The notes beneath the pieces were generated by a model. The model saw only the letters and a program-made list of their open reading frames with translations. It searched no databases and was not told where the DNA came from. A stretch of DNA of 64,000 bases from Filobasidium wieringae (lineage: Eukaryota; Basidiomycota; Tremellomycetes; Filobasidiales; Filobasidiaceae). The translations under genes and the position numbers were made by a program. Location: assembly GCA_001600055.1 (NCBI GenBank), contig BCIV01000007.1:186001-250000 (forward strand), in the 5' to 3' direction. Numbering within the stretch: the first letter of the stretch is position 1; every line of letters begins with the position of its first letter. Shown here piece by piece: positions 43,186 to 54,908 of the stretch.

Positions 43186-46100
43186 ATGGACAACGATCGT
43201 TATTCTCCCTCTGGCCCTGCAGCTATGGAATTGCCAGAAGTCGATTCCCTTGACATGTTGTCCACGATCTCAGCAGTCCAGCCCGAAGTACAAGCCACTT
43301 CAGTCCAAGCCGATGTACAGGAGGCTATTAGCAATTTGCAGCATATAGACGACATTGAGACGGAATTGCAGGAGACGGCAAACGAAGTGGCTGATCTGGG
43401 TCATGGTGTCGCGATGGGAGAAGAAGCCGTTGCTGAGGATGATGATAGGCAGGAAGAGGATGTTTTCCATGATGCAACGGCACACGAAGCGGAGCTTGAA
43501 AGGGAACTTGAGGATATACCTTCCGCTACGGGCGAGGAGGATCAAAATCCTCTTGAACCTCTTGCATCGAGTGCTTACATGGGAGGGTCTAGTGAGGATG
43601 CAGAGGGAGAAATCGATATGGATCTCGGAGCGGATGATGAAGGAGAAGCATCATCGGAGTACATACAACAACCCTCAACGATACCAAACCAGACTCCGGC
43701 GCCTCAGAGTCTCGATCCGATGATTGACCCAGACCTTATGGCCATGGAATTGCCCATTCCGCAAGTGTTACCTGAGCCTACAGCTTCCGTTACTCCCGTA
43801 CAAACCCAAAGCGTACCCCAGAATACGTCTGAAGTACCTGCTCCACGACAACGAGATCCTCGATCAGCCTCGCCTGGTCGGCCTCCCGTCGCAAGAAGAC
43901 CTCCAGGCTTACAGCGACGTTCTCCGTCCTACTCGTTAGAAGCTGTCCCAGCTCCCACTGTTCCTCCTCCCGGACCGAGACCCAATCTTCCGGAGAAACC
44001 TTCGTTCGATGTATCGAAACGCGCACCTTTCGTCAAGAACGAACCTAGGAGCTACGCACCTGATTACGATTTCGAGGGGGTCGAGTTTCCCGAGGGGATT
44101 ACCGCTAACAGTATGAGCGTCAAGAGACATTTGGCTCTAGCTTCCAGCTGGAAAACCAGTCAGTTCAACCTCTCAGAGCTCGAACCCGTGCAATCGCTGA
44201 TCCTCACTAAAAATCTTCTAGGCAAGGACAATGTGGCATCGAGTGCTCAAGCTTCTCTAGCCTTGTTCGAGGCTGCGCGAAGCGATGGAGATGTCGAAGG
44301 TGCAAGGGCTTGGTATCAAGTCTTCTCTAACAACAACCCGACTGCCGTGAGTACTTGTCTCGAGCCGTGATTCTCCTCACCTGCTCAATTCGCATATATT
44401 CTCATTAAACAGGTCGGTCCCATGCTGGACATGATCAACTTCGAATTGGCACACGGTAATTTCCCCCAAGTCGTAGCTCTTTATGAAAAGGCACTTCGAG
44501 GATTGGGAGGCAGTGTTGGCGCTGTGCCAGGGGTTGACATATGGCGTGAGTATGCTTTCTTCAATATCTAAAACGATTTCATCAAACTGACGACATGTTT
44601 CGTGATGAAAGGCTCGTATCTTCATTACATTCGTCGTCAAAACCCGGTCCCTGCCCCAGGAACGGCTAATGCCAGTTCTGCTGATGCCGTCCGCGAGACT
44701 GTTGTCAAAGCCTATGAGCTAGCTTTGAAGGAAGCGGGTCAGGATGTTGCCAGTGGTCCGATCTGGAGGGAGTATATCGGCTTCCTCGGCGAAAAGGAGG
44801 TGAGTTGGCTTTCATAAAACGCCTCATTTTGAAATTGTAGCTAAACGGAATCTACGGGAAGTGTACGAATACCTGGGAAGCTCAAACCCAGCAGGATGCT
44901 TTGCGCAAGGTGTATCATCGAGCAGTCGTGATCCCCTTGAGTGACGTGGAGCAGATTTGGAGAGAATATGATGCCTTTGAGAACAAATTGAACAAGATGA
45001 CCGTAAGCATTCAACTTATCACCACGTGATTTCCTCTAACGAAAGCCTCTATACTTCCACTTGCTTCGATTCGCTCGCCTCAACCATCTCCCCTTACTGT
45101 CACCTGATATATGCTCCCAACAATCTTTATCTCGGTCTGTGTATACTTTGCCTTGTGACCCCAATTGGCATTTCACTTGCGAACACGCTCAAACGACAAC
45201 TGCGTACTGTCCATCCATGCTTGGCGTTCAACCATCATCCAGGCCAAAAAGTTCCTTGCCGAGCGATCTCCTCTATACATGACCGCACGTACCGTCTTAC
45301 GAGATCTCAAGACGCACATAGAGCCTTTGGTTGCAATGGCCATCCCGCCCAGACCCACCCGTTCAGAAACCGATAGAGCGTTGGTCATCAATTGGAAGAA
45401 ATATCTTAAATGGGAAGAAAGTAATCCACTCGATATCGAAGAACCTTCCGTGTTGCAGAGCCGAGTTGGCTATGCGCTGCGCAGATGCTTGACTCAGATG
45501 AGGTTCTTCCCTGAGCTGTGGTACGTTTGCTAACGATTTTAGCAGCTTCTTTCTGTGATCTCAACTCCCGCTACATTCTGTCCATTCAGGCATCAAGCAG
45601 CTGTGTTCTATCAAACACAAGATAAAGGGGACGAAGCTGTGTCTTATCTCAAAACTGGACTTGAGGCTAACCCTACAAGGTTCGGTGGCTCCTTTGCACA
45701 ACATAGTGTGCCGCACTGATCTTTGCTTCTCAGCTTCCTCTTAACCTTTGCGCTAGCTGAACAAGATGAGATTCGCAAAAACAATGCTGCCGCACGTGCT
45801 GCTTATGAAGGACTTATCAAGTCGCATGGTGCAGAAATTGACAAGCTCAAAATATCGATAAGCGAAGAGGTTGATCAAGCAAAAGGACCAGAGATTGAGG
45901 ATGAAGAGGTTGAGCTGATCAAGCGGGACGACGAAGACATGGATGGAGCCGAGTTATCTGAAACTCAGAAACGGCGCGCCGAGCGGGAAGCTAGAGGTCA
46001 AGCTGTTGTTGATCGCCGTCAGCGAGAACTCGAAGACCTGGTTACCGCAGCTGGTGTGATCTGGATCATGTTTATGCGATTTGCGAGACGTGCCGAGGTA

Positions 46101-47349
46101 TGCAGCTGTTATCGATCATCATCTCTTACCGATACCATATCCTAAAGAGACTGCATCTATAGGGTCTGAAGGCAGCGCGAGCGATCTTTTCGACCGCTCG
46201 ACGATCTCCATATGTTTCCTGGCACATTTTCGAATCCGCTGGTCAGTCTTGTTGAATTGATTGCTTCGCTGGAGACAGATATCTAATGCTTCTATTCTCA
46301 ACAGCTCATATGGAGTATCACTGTAATAAGGATTCTGGCATCGCTACCAAGATCTTTGAACTCGGATTGAAGGCATTCCCAGACGACGTCCCATTCGCTG
46401 TTAAATTCTTGGAATTCCAGATTCAGATAAATGATGACAGCAGTATGTTGATGACCGACTGCATCCAGGCGTCTCCCTAATCTCCTGATGTATTCTGTAC
46501 AGACGCTCGAGCATTGTTCGAAAGGCTAGTTTTGAGATTCCCTGCCGACAAGGCTCGACCCATCTGGGACGCCTGGTCGAAATACGAGTACCTTTATGGA
46601 GATCTAGGAGCGTCCCAGAAACTGGAAGCTAGAATTAAGGAGGCATATCCTACCGGTAGGTCTATCGCTTTACAGACAGCAGCAGATGCTTATTACGAAG
46701 CGATCTCGTATAGATGCTCCTTTGAGACGCTTTGCTTCCCGATTCCTTTATAATGGAATCGATGAGATTGCCAGCCGGGATCTAGGCTTTGGTGTCAAGC
46801 GAGAGGCAGCTCCTGCCCCACTGATCGTCAAGAGAGCTCGGCCAGACGAATCGCCACTTAGGTCGCCACGGATGCTGGAACCGTCTCGGTACCGGGAGCA
46901 GGACAGATTGACATTGCCTCCTGCGAGAGAACCGCCTCCCAAGCGGCAGCGAGGTTTCTCTCCTTCTCGACGAAACAACAGACCAGCCCCTCCAGAAGAC
47001 GATCGAAGAAGACGAGATTTCACTCCTCCGCAGCCGCGCCGAGATATTCCTGTTCTTCCACCTGTACCTCCACCTGTTCTGGCACCTGGACTCGAGAAGG
47101 ACGCATCAGGTCTCCCTAGATCTGTTGTCTGGTTCTTGGGCAATCTACCTCGAGCCAGACTATTTGACGGTGAGTTTGGAAGCTCCGTGCCAGACAACAT
47201 GGGCTCAAATTCTCGTATTGCTTTCAGGCCCAACATTCGTCCCAGAAGATTTCATGAACGTTCTCAGTCAAGCAAATATACCAAACGGACCACCCGCCAT
47301 GATGGCCAACCCAGGTCCTCAGCCCGGCTTCAATCGCGGACGATATTAA
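43186..47349 (+). CDS. RNA14: RNA14/CstF-77, mRNA 3'-end processing factor
   Basis: HAT-repeat scaffold of cleavage factor IA needed for cleavage and polyadenylation of pre-mRNA. Twelve exons: 43186-44346, 44413-44545, 44612-44799, 44862-45002, 45243-45520, 45590-45679, 45734-46097, 46163-46241, 46305-46442, 46503-46655, 46714-47169 and 47228-47349, giving 1100 residues. About 300 acidic, disordered residues come first, then HAT repeats (ARAWYQVFSNNNPTAVG, FELAHGNFPQVVALYEKALR, VYHRAVVIPLSDVEQIWREY). The C-terminal block (VVWFLGNLPRARLFDGPTFV, PEDFMNVLSQANIP) is the monkeytail that binds Rna15. The acceptor at 44861 was preferred over 44840 because the latter would leave a 41-nt intron. The 240-nt intron 45003-45242 is long for this region. 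Confidence 0.92.
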
Positions 47350-47707
47350 TGATAGTGACAGGATGAAGACGAACTTTACATGTAATAAACGAGAACTATG
47401 AATAGGGAACATTTCTTGACGATCGTCTCTGGATGTCAAACTATTTGACTATGCGTGTGCTTGCTCAGGGAGTTGGCGGTGACTGTCCGCGCTGTAAATA
47501 CGAACAGAGAATTAGTATATTCCTCAGCACTCATCAGCCAGTCAACTAACTTGGCTTCTGGTGATACTCGGTTTTTGAATGAGGTTTGGAGCTGCAGCTG
47601 AGAGCATCTGTTCATCAACTCGTTCCAACATGGTTCGATTTGGATTGGGGTAGGAAGATGATTGCTGCCGGTCTATGGCGATCAGTATAAAGAAACCGCT
47701 ATATAGC
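47350..47707. other. region between convergent gene ends
   Basis: 358 bp between RNA14 and the DUF6534-type gene stops, presumably 3' UTRs. Confidence 0.55.
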
Positions 47708-49751
47708 CTAGAGTCGACATACATAAGACGTATATCGGCAGCGGTAATCCTCTACCTCAATGGTCGGCTGGATCGAACCTGAGAGAGTCGAATTGTCCGG
47801 ACTCCATGTCAAATAAGGGAACGCTTGGAGGGAATCGGTAGGTCGATGGTGGCTGCCACGGGGCTCATCGAGTAGAACGGTGATCGATCCTTGTTGGCTA
47901 TCCTGCCTAGCCCTCTTGAACCGATTGAACCCAGGGGAATCATCCATATCGAACTCCTTGCCCTTCTCGCACTCCTCAAAGTCAAGGAACGTATCACTCA
48001 GAGGTCGCTGATCTACCAACGATCGGGACGAAGCGTAAGCGGGAATGGCGGTGAACCCTTCATCCCTGTTCTGACGGTATGCGGTGGCGAAAGATCCGAG
48101 GGTGACATTCCTGTCTCTAGGACGATCGCCGTTACTGCTACTGTACCGACTGATTGTCCGGTCTTCTAGCGGTACCGTAGACCTTACCATCTCCCTCAAC
48201 TTCGTTCGACTGAGTTCATCCAATCAGCTGATTCCGCGTGAGTTATATTGCCTTTAAGATACTAACGATAGCATCGAGTATATCACTGCAAACGCATACA
48301 GAGGGCATTGCAGAGGTAAGAAGGCACGTAACCTGAATTCGCAGAAGCGGATGAGACATCAAATTCTCCAACCTGCTGTCCATCTGTGGCTCACCAAGAT
48401 CCCATTCCCAAGTGCTTCAGGAAGAAAACGGTGAATATGACTTGAAGAGTTAAAGGCAGACACCTTTCGAACATCGAATCATTAACTTCCATTCCACTGT
48501 TTGATCTCCTACAACAACTCACATGGCTTCCATCAAGAAGAATCCTCCTCTGACAAGAGCGCTCCTCAAGTTCTCAAACCCATGAGCGCGTCGGCGATGA
48601 CGGTAAATCCCTACGAGCAGCATACTCGTCGTCATCGCATCCATCACTACAGGCATTGAAAATATCGGTCAATATGTATACCAGTCTGATATGCCTGAAT
48701 ATCGAGCCAACTCACCAAGTGCGGTAACAGACCAAGCGATGACCATCGAAAACGCGGTATTCGCGTAATGCGTCAGAACGGGAACCAGATTGAGGATTGC
48801 GGTTATAGTCTACCCGAAATGCAGGACAGGAGATGATTGATAAGCCAAGCAAAACAGTCGGTCTACAAAGAATTACTGACTAGATTTTTCCCATTGTCGA
48901 AGGTAGGAGGGCCGGAGTATGAATACTAGAAAGGACGAAGGAGTGTCCAGCTTAGTATGCGCCGGACTCAGTAGGATTAGTTACATGAACGTACGGAAAC
49001 AGCACTACCAAAAGAATGTAGTTAGCATCGAAGCAGTTGATCAAATAGTGAAGCTCAACGCTTACGCGATCCCAACAGCAAACACGCAAAAGTTGGCAAT
49101 GATGATTGCCGCGCCAAAGTAACGATTCTTGCCCCACAACTACCGGGACTCATCAGCATTGTTCGATTTTTCACCCCCAAAAGCTGTCGCTGTCACTCAC
49201 AGTCCATAATCTGGCAGAGAAGTAGGAAAGACTGATCGCTTGGGCGCAGGCAAGGATGAAGGCGTCCGTATAGACGAACTTCCAATCCAGCGCGAAGATG
49301 TTTTGAATCCCGATACCCGTTTGGGGATTTACGTTAAGAACGACAAAGTAGGTTTGAGCTTGAAGGATCACCAGACTCGCTCTGTCCGATGTTCACGACA
49401 CTTCAGTCCGATTGATGAGGGGTTTGTCACGGCGGACTTACACTGAGCACATATACAGCAGGATCACTTGCGTCTTCGCTAGCCAAAGATCTTCGTCCCA
49501 GAATTTGCGAACGTACCGTATGAGCTGGCAATTCTTCCTACTCAGCTTCTCTTGTCCGGATACGAACCAAACAGACCCAATAAACTTACCGTCACGGTGA
49601 CAATCCCACATATGAACGCTTGCAGGACTGAACCGATCAGACTAGCGATGACCAGCGTTTCTGGAGTCGTTTTGAGAAAGGAAAAGAGAAGGTTGTCCAC
49701 AGGGTCGTTGTTATTGTGAAGTAAAGGAGCGGGGAAAGGACTGGTGGTCAT
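47708..49751 (-). CDS. seven-helix membrane protein of the basidiomycete DUF6534 type
   Basis: Predicted polytopic membrane protein; function unknown. From ATG 49751 the exons, read through short GT-AG introns, give successive hydrophobic helices: LVIASLIGSVLQAFICGIV, WLAKTQVILLYMCSVASLVI, TDAFILACAQAISLSYFSAR, YFGAAIIIANFCVFAVGIA, AILNLVPVLTHYANTAFSMV, DAMTTSMLLVGIYRHRRRA, then PLTLQVIFTVFFLKHLGMG. The helix order and the short segments between helices fit DUF6534. The last exon (about 47708-48205) is a polar Ser/Asp/Arg-rich cytosolic tail joined as VIYSMLSRTKLREMVRS. The first intron (about 49526-49590) is not settled: the obvious GTAAGT donor is out of phase with the helix-2 frame. Other joins are in phase. 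Confidence 0.7.
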
Positions 49752-51996
49752 GGTTTTCTGTGAGTAATTAAAAGAAGAGCGAAATGCAAGTAAAAAGTTG
49801 TTGACGTTGAGGAGCTGAGTGAAGTGAAACACTGTCGGTACTACGGGATGAGTGATAGGCAATGGGTACGCGGTGTGCGAGGTATGTCCATTTGGTGACT
49901 TGGTCTAGTATATATATGTACAGCCAAGAACAACAGCGAGTACACCAAGTACCAGCACCAAGATCTCTACTCTAGCTGATCTCCAATCACTGCGCTGCAT
50001 TTTCCTTACCTCGAGGCCCAAATCAGGCAACGTTGATCATTCCGTTTCGTTCCAAACCGCCCGAGCTGAAACGACCGTCCAAGCGCGTCCGTGCGCTCGG
50101 TAACCACCCCAAAAAAGCGGGAATCATCATTGGTAAAGACCCTCCTTTGGCTGCCTTGAACCTGTAGAATTGACGTCTGTTTGGTGATGGGACCTGAGTA
50201 TCGAACGTGCTATAAGCCATGGATTGGAGATCCCCAAGGCGCTCCTCTGTTTCCCGCGTGGGGAGATCAAAGGGCGGTTGACTTGTTTCAGGCGTCGATC
50301 TTGATCAATCAAATGACGCAAGACGATAATCAACGTATCAAGTATCAACAATTTCTTGGTGGCTTGCAAATTGCAAGATCACGGGCCATAGTGAACTGAT
50401 TGGCCGAGGTCAGATGAGCATAACTTCCCTCAGTCAAATGGGTGTAGTTGCTCTTTGTTCTTGTACGAGCACCCGATTTGCAGCGGGATTGTGCTTGATT
50501 CTTGATGATCAGTCGCTTATGTCGCTCAGTCGCGTCAGTCGGCTCATCGGCTCAGTCGGTTACCATGGTATCAAATTGGAAAACAAGAAATAAGTCGACC
50601 CAGCTGGGTCAAATTGACTGACACTAGAAATATCGCCGGTGAATCCGCCACGCTCCAGTGATATCGTGGACAGCATGGACAGCTGACATATCAAGATCCG
50701 TAGCGTAACCTGACAATACTTTCATGCTCTATCGGTCGAACCCTTTCAGACGCAAGTAGCTTCTGCCGAATGCGAACTTGTGCCCGCCATCATTATCGCT
50801 TGAACGAAAGAAAACAATTCTGCGGGTTGGGTCGCTGTCGACTGCTCACGGACTTACGACATCCCCGATTATACTAGCCGAGGCTACTAGTACTAGGCAC
50901 AAAGGAAGTCTTCCCATGCATGACTGTTTCTCTTCCTTTGGATGGCGGAAATGGAAACGTACGACTGTTTTTCAAGCGGTCGCAAATTCGCAAACGAATG
51001 CTCGCAGCTTGAACGTAAGCTCCTCACGACGATAAGCATGAGAAGTCGAAAGGCATAGACTTATGGATCAACATCGGTCTTCATTAAATAAGCGTACCTA
51101 TGTGTACGCAAGAGCAAGTTGTTGCCGGTGAACCGAAGTGGAACGGACAGAATCTCATCTTTCTTCCTTCTACAACATCTGCAATCGTCCGTCAGCAAAT
51201 TAACAACCCGTCCGGTCTAACGCGGTTCACGCAGTTGTTTCCCTGCGAATTCGCTCGGTTCGCGCGTCCTGTAGAACACTCCGAGTGACGCTCAACAACA
51301 ACAACTCGGTCCATCCGTTCGGGCAGTAATGAGCCTTCCTGTCTCCCATTCACACTCCCACCAATGCAAACAAACCCCCTTTTCTCCAAATTCCCACTCC
51401 CCCTGCTGAGATCAGCACCAGGCAGTGGCTTGCTTCCGGTCCGATCACACGGAAAAACATCCCTGCGGTGCCAAGGCGATTTCATGTATTCTCGCGGGTA
51501 CCTGTTTTACCCGCGCACCCTCCTAGAATCCGGATGAACCGGACGCAAAATGTGTGTGTTTCGTAATCGTAGCACCGTTTGGGAACATGTTCATTCACAA
51601 TCCCATCTGTTTGTTTTGATGCGTTGTTCCCCATGTTCTCACCAGGTTGCCAAGTTGGTCCTACCCGACAGGCCGAGATGACGTTCTTCGGGTCCAGGCC
51701 ATGAGATGGCATCGATATGGAAGGTCCGGATGGAAGGAACCTGTGAACATATTGAATGGCGCGCCGCTGCCCTGAGGTATAGAGAACAGTTTTGGGGTCG
51801 AAGTTGATGATGGAAATCCTTCCCGTGTGATTAGGGCAGATGGATCAGAACAACAACAATGTACTCTTCCGGATGCTTCACACAGATCTGATATAGTATA
51901 TAGGCTTGCAACGAGCAACCGCTCCGCAGCGTCGCCAGCCAACGATTTCCTTCATCTCCTACACAGTTCGTTCGTCTTCGCCATCCTCCTTCAAAA
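49752..51996. other. 2.2-kb intergenic region with no supported gene
   Basis: Separates two divergent genes. A forward-strand open piece at 50181-50399 (KPWIGDPQGAPLFPAWGDQR, then INQMTQDDNQRIKYQQFLGG) is protein-like, but I could not connect it to a start codon or to the open stretch at 50023-50168. Around 50510-50575 there are degenerate repeats of CGCTCAGTCG/CGGCTCAGTCGG. Nothing else is recognisable. The size would suit a complex promoter for the secreted-protein gene. Confidence 0.4.
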
Positions 51997-53493
51997 ATGT
52001 TCTCTCTACCATCCTTCCTTCTCGTCCTAGTCCTTCTCAGTCTAACCATCGTCAGCGGTGCTCCTAATAACCAGAATAATCAGGGTAACGACAATAAGGT
52101 CAACAAGTGTCTCGACAGCTTCAGATACGTCGGAAATAGTGCTTTCAGCTTCGCAGGAAGTAGCAAAGCCAGTAAGCCTCATTTCATGACTTAACGATCT
52201 GCCCTTTACCTGACCTTTACTCGGTAAATAGATCTCGAGTTGCCTGTTACCTTCGACTTGAACAAATGCTCCAAGATCGATTCGGTGGATATCCTTATCG
52301 GGCATGACGGCCAGACGAAGAAGTGTAACAGGTTAGTCGCGCTCCTCGCTTCCATATCAGGAAGTTTCGTTTACTAAGCCATATTCCGCTGCATAGCCTT
52401 GACTTTAGATATCTTCACTCAGGTAGTGCGACAGTGACTTGTGACAACATCAAAGGGTAAGCTAACCTAAGAGGGATCCAGCATCATAACCCGTGCTAAC
52501 GCAACCTCGTCTATCGCGCTTCGTAGCGCCGATCTCGCGTCCGACTCTTATACTTGTAAGCCAATCATTCATCGGTACAATACAAGTAAGGGTCATAAGT
52601 CTAACGTCAATACTTCATCAGACACCGTCTCTGTCCAGAAGGACAAAACGACCGTCAGCTTTGGAAAATTCAAAGTCGATATATACTGTGAGAGCGGGTA
52701 CACCGCTGGTAGCTCGAGCTGGCACAAAAGGAACAACGGTTGGAGTGGCGGATACAACAACGGTCACGACAACGATAATAAAAAATGTGTTCCTTGTCCC
52801 TGGGGGACATACAGCGACGGGAAGAGCGAGTGCAAAGCTTGTGACAAGGGATCAGAGCCACCCAAGGGGTCAGTCCACCTTACCAGTCGTTGAATATTTG
52901 TACTGACTTCCAAACCTTGTTCTTATATACAGTGGTAGCGGTACTTGTGTCCTCTGTCCTGCAGGTCAGAGTTCGGATGGAAACAACGGGAAATGTTACG
53001 ACTGTCCCAAGGACACGTTCGCAGCTTATCCCGGTAGTGCCAAGTGCAAGCCTTGTGAACATGGACACAAGTGCGGAAAGGGTTCCAAGCAATGTTATCC
53101 TGAAGCTACCCAGTACTGGCACCGTCGTAGCGCATTGGAAAGGGCTAGACGATGCCCTCCTACCTACATATCTTGCTCGGTCTCGAAAGAACAATGGGAG
53201 TGGTGAGTCATTCAGTTTACCCGTCTTCGACTGTTTTGGTAACTGATGGATCTTATCGAAATAGTGTCGATGCCATGAACGATATCCAATCGTGCGGAGG
53301 TTGCTGGAGTGAGGGTACCGGTCAAGACTGTACATTGCTTCTGGATGCAAAGGACCGTCATGCTTCCGTAGCCTGTGTTAAAGGACAATGCAAAGGTTGG
53401 TCCCTCTATCATCTCTACTGTATATGTACCCGAGCTTATAGAGCCGTTTTTGCTTTCGTAGTCACCTCCTTCTTACCAAACTTCAAGCGATGA
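51997..53493 (+). CDS. secreted cysteine-rich protein with a Cpl1/priA-like C-terminal domain
   Basis: The ATG at 51997 gives a clear signal peptide (FSLPSFLLVLVLLSLTIVSG). Eight exons join in phase to about 350 residues; most donors are GTAAGC/GTAAGT-like. An N-terminal beta-rich part (YTVSVQKDKTTVSFGKFKV) is followed by Cys-rich ephrin-receptor-like repeats (KKCVPCPWGTYSDGKSECKAC, TCVLCPAGQSSDGNNGKC, CKPCEHGHKCGKGSKQC). The C-terminal domain (RRCPPTYISCSV, then IQSCGGCWSEGTGQDCTLL, then HASVACVKGQCK) has the CGGC...G.DCT layout of the fungal priA/Cpl1 domain, known in Cryptococcus from a secreted capsule- and host-interaction-associated protein. The domain match is clear by pattern. Equivalence to Cpl1 is not shown, and the priA domain ends early with VTSFLPNFKR in a short last exon. 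Confidence 0.8.
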
Positions 53494-53804
53494 AGTCCGA
53501 TTACTATTGGCTGAACACAGCAGCTCCCTTCCGGTTTGGCTTCCAGGTGGCATTTTTTTCCTGGCATAACGACCAGAACCTGGCAACAGACACACGTTCA
53601 TTTCATCTCCCGTCTTTTATAATCGTGACATTCTTTTGGGCTATTGGATCTTGAAAGCGGATATTCTATAGAACTGTAATTATTTAGAGATGTGACGTTT
53701 TGTTTGATATGAAAGCGGAAGCAATTTCATGACCTGATCACGGCTCAGCTTGGCCATCTTCTAGAATCCGGTAATCACCGTCCACAACTCCTGCCTCTCC
53801 TAAG
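53494..53804. promoter_or_regulatory. intergenic region downstream of the secreted-protein gene
   Basis: 311 bp with no coding frame supported. Confidence 0.5.
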
Positions 53805-54779
53805 ATGGTACAATCAGGTGGAGGATTCATCAGAGCTTCAGACGGCGATGATATAGTAACGTCTGCTCCCTCGGGAGAAGCTGGAAGAACGCCTCTACGG
53901 AAATTGACAGGCCTACAACAAGTGAAGCTCACGCAATATCTGGATGAAGCTTTGTTGAGCCTAGAAAGGGATGTGAATAAGAGGTGAGTACGTTGGTCAA
54001 GCGAATGGGTTGCACCCGATCAACAGATTCCTGCAGAACAGACCCTTCCTCGCCTATCCCTACCCTACCCAGACTTCTATCCCGTCTGAAACCGATCTTT
54101 AACCTGATCATGGCTATTCCTCCTGTTGATCCGACATCATACGTTCGGATTCAGTACCTCCTCCGCTTCACCTCTGGCCTGAGAGAATACATATCTGGAT
54201 ACAGTATCACGGGAGAAGGAGTGATCGAAGAAGCTTCCTCAGCCTTTAGGCGACGTCATGAGCATTCGAGAAAAACGGTATCTAAAGCTAGTATCGCAAT
54301 TGCCAGGCGTAATCTGGAGGACTTGCTAGAATTCCTGTATGAACTTGATCTCGGTTGGCAAACGGTATTAGCAGGAGACGTATGGACTGGCCGTAATGGG
54401 ACGATTCGGTATGAATCAGATAACGATCAAATACTGTTAGGCAAAGCGGTATCCATCACAGACAAGTATGTCTCACAGATTACTTGCCGAATTTGACAAA
54501 ACTCATTTGTCTATTTTCCCCTCAAAAAGAATCCGTCTACGATCCTCTATCCTTTCAATCAGAGAACGAGTACTATCCTGGGCTGAACGACAATCATACC
54601 AATTGACAGGCGAGGCACGTACGAACATGGTGGAAGCCGAAAGCGAGACGGATATATCCGCACTAGAGGACGAGGTTGACGAATCCTCGGAGGGGAAACC
54701 CAGAGATACTGGATCGCTCAAGTGGAAAGCTGATATCGTGCGTAGCATGAACGGGACTCTGAACGCGCTCGCCCTTTGA
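53805..54779 (+). CDS. small conserved-looking protein, family not recognised
   Basis: Three exons, 53805-53983, 54037-54465 and 54530-54779, giving 226 residues in phase. The reading is largely alpha-helical: LQQVKLTQYLDEALLSLERD, then IPTLPRLLSRLKPIFNLIMA, then RRNLEDLLEFLYELDLGWQT, then RSSILSIRERVLSWAERQ. It has no signal peptide or transmembrane helix. The helical, Leu-rich character would fit a scaffold subunit of a larger complex, but I cannot name one. It ends 129 bp from the HAPX stop on the other strand. Confidence 0.75.
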
Positions 54780-54908
54780 ATAACGCAGCCGGCAAACTTG
54801 TATAAAAGGCATCATGTGGCTCAAGATTATCTGCTTCTAGTTGGCAGTTGTACAATAGAAGATATAGCCCTCTCCTTAGATCAAGCCGCGAAAGACCTCT
54901 CTTTCCCG

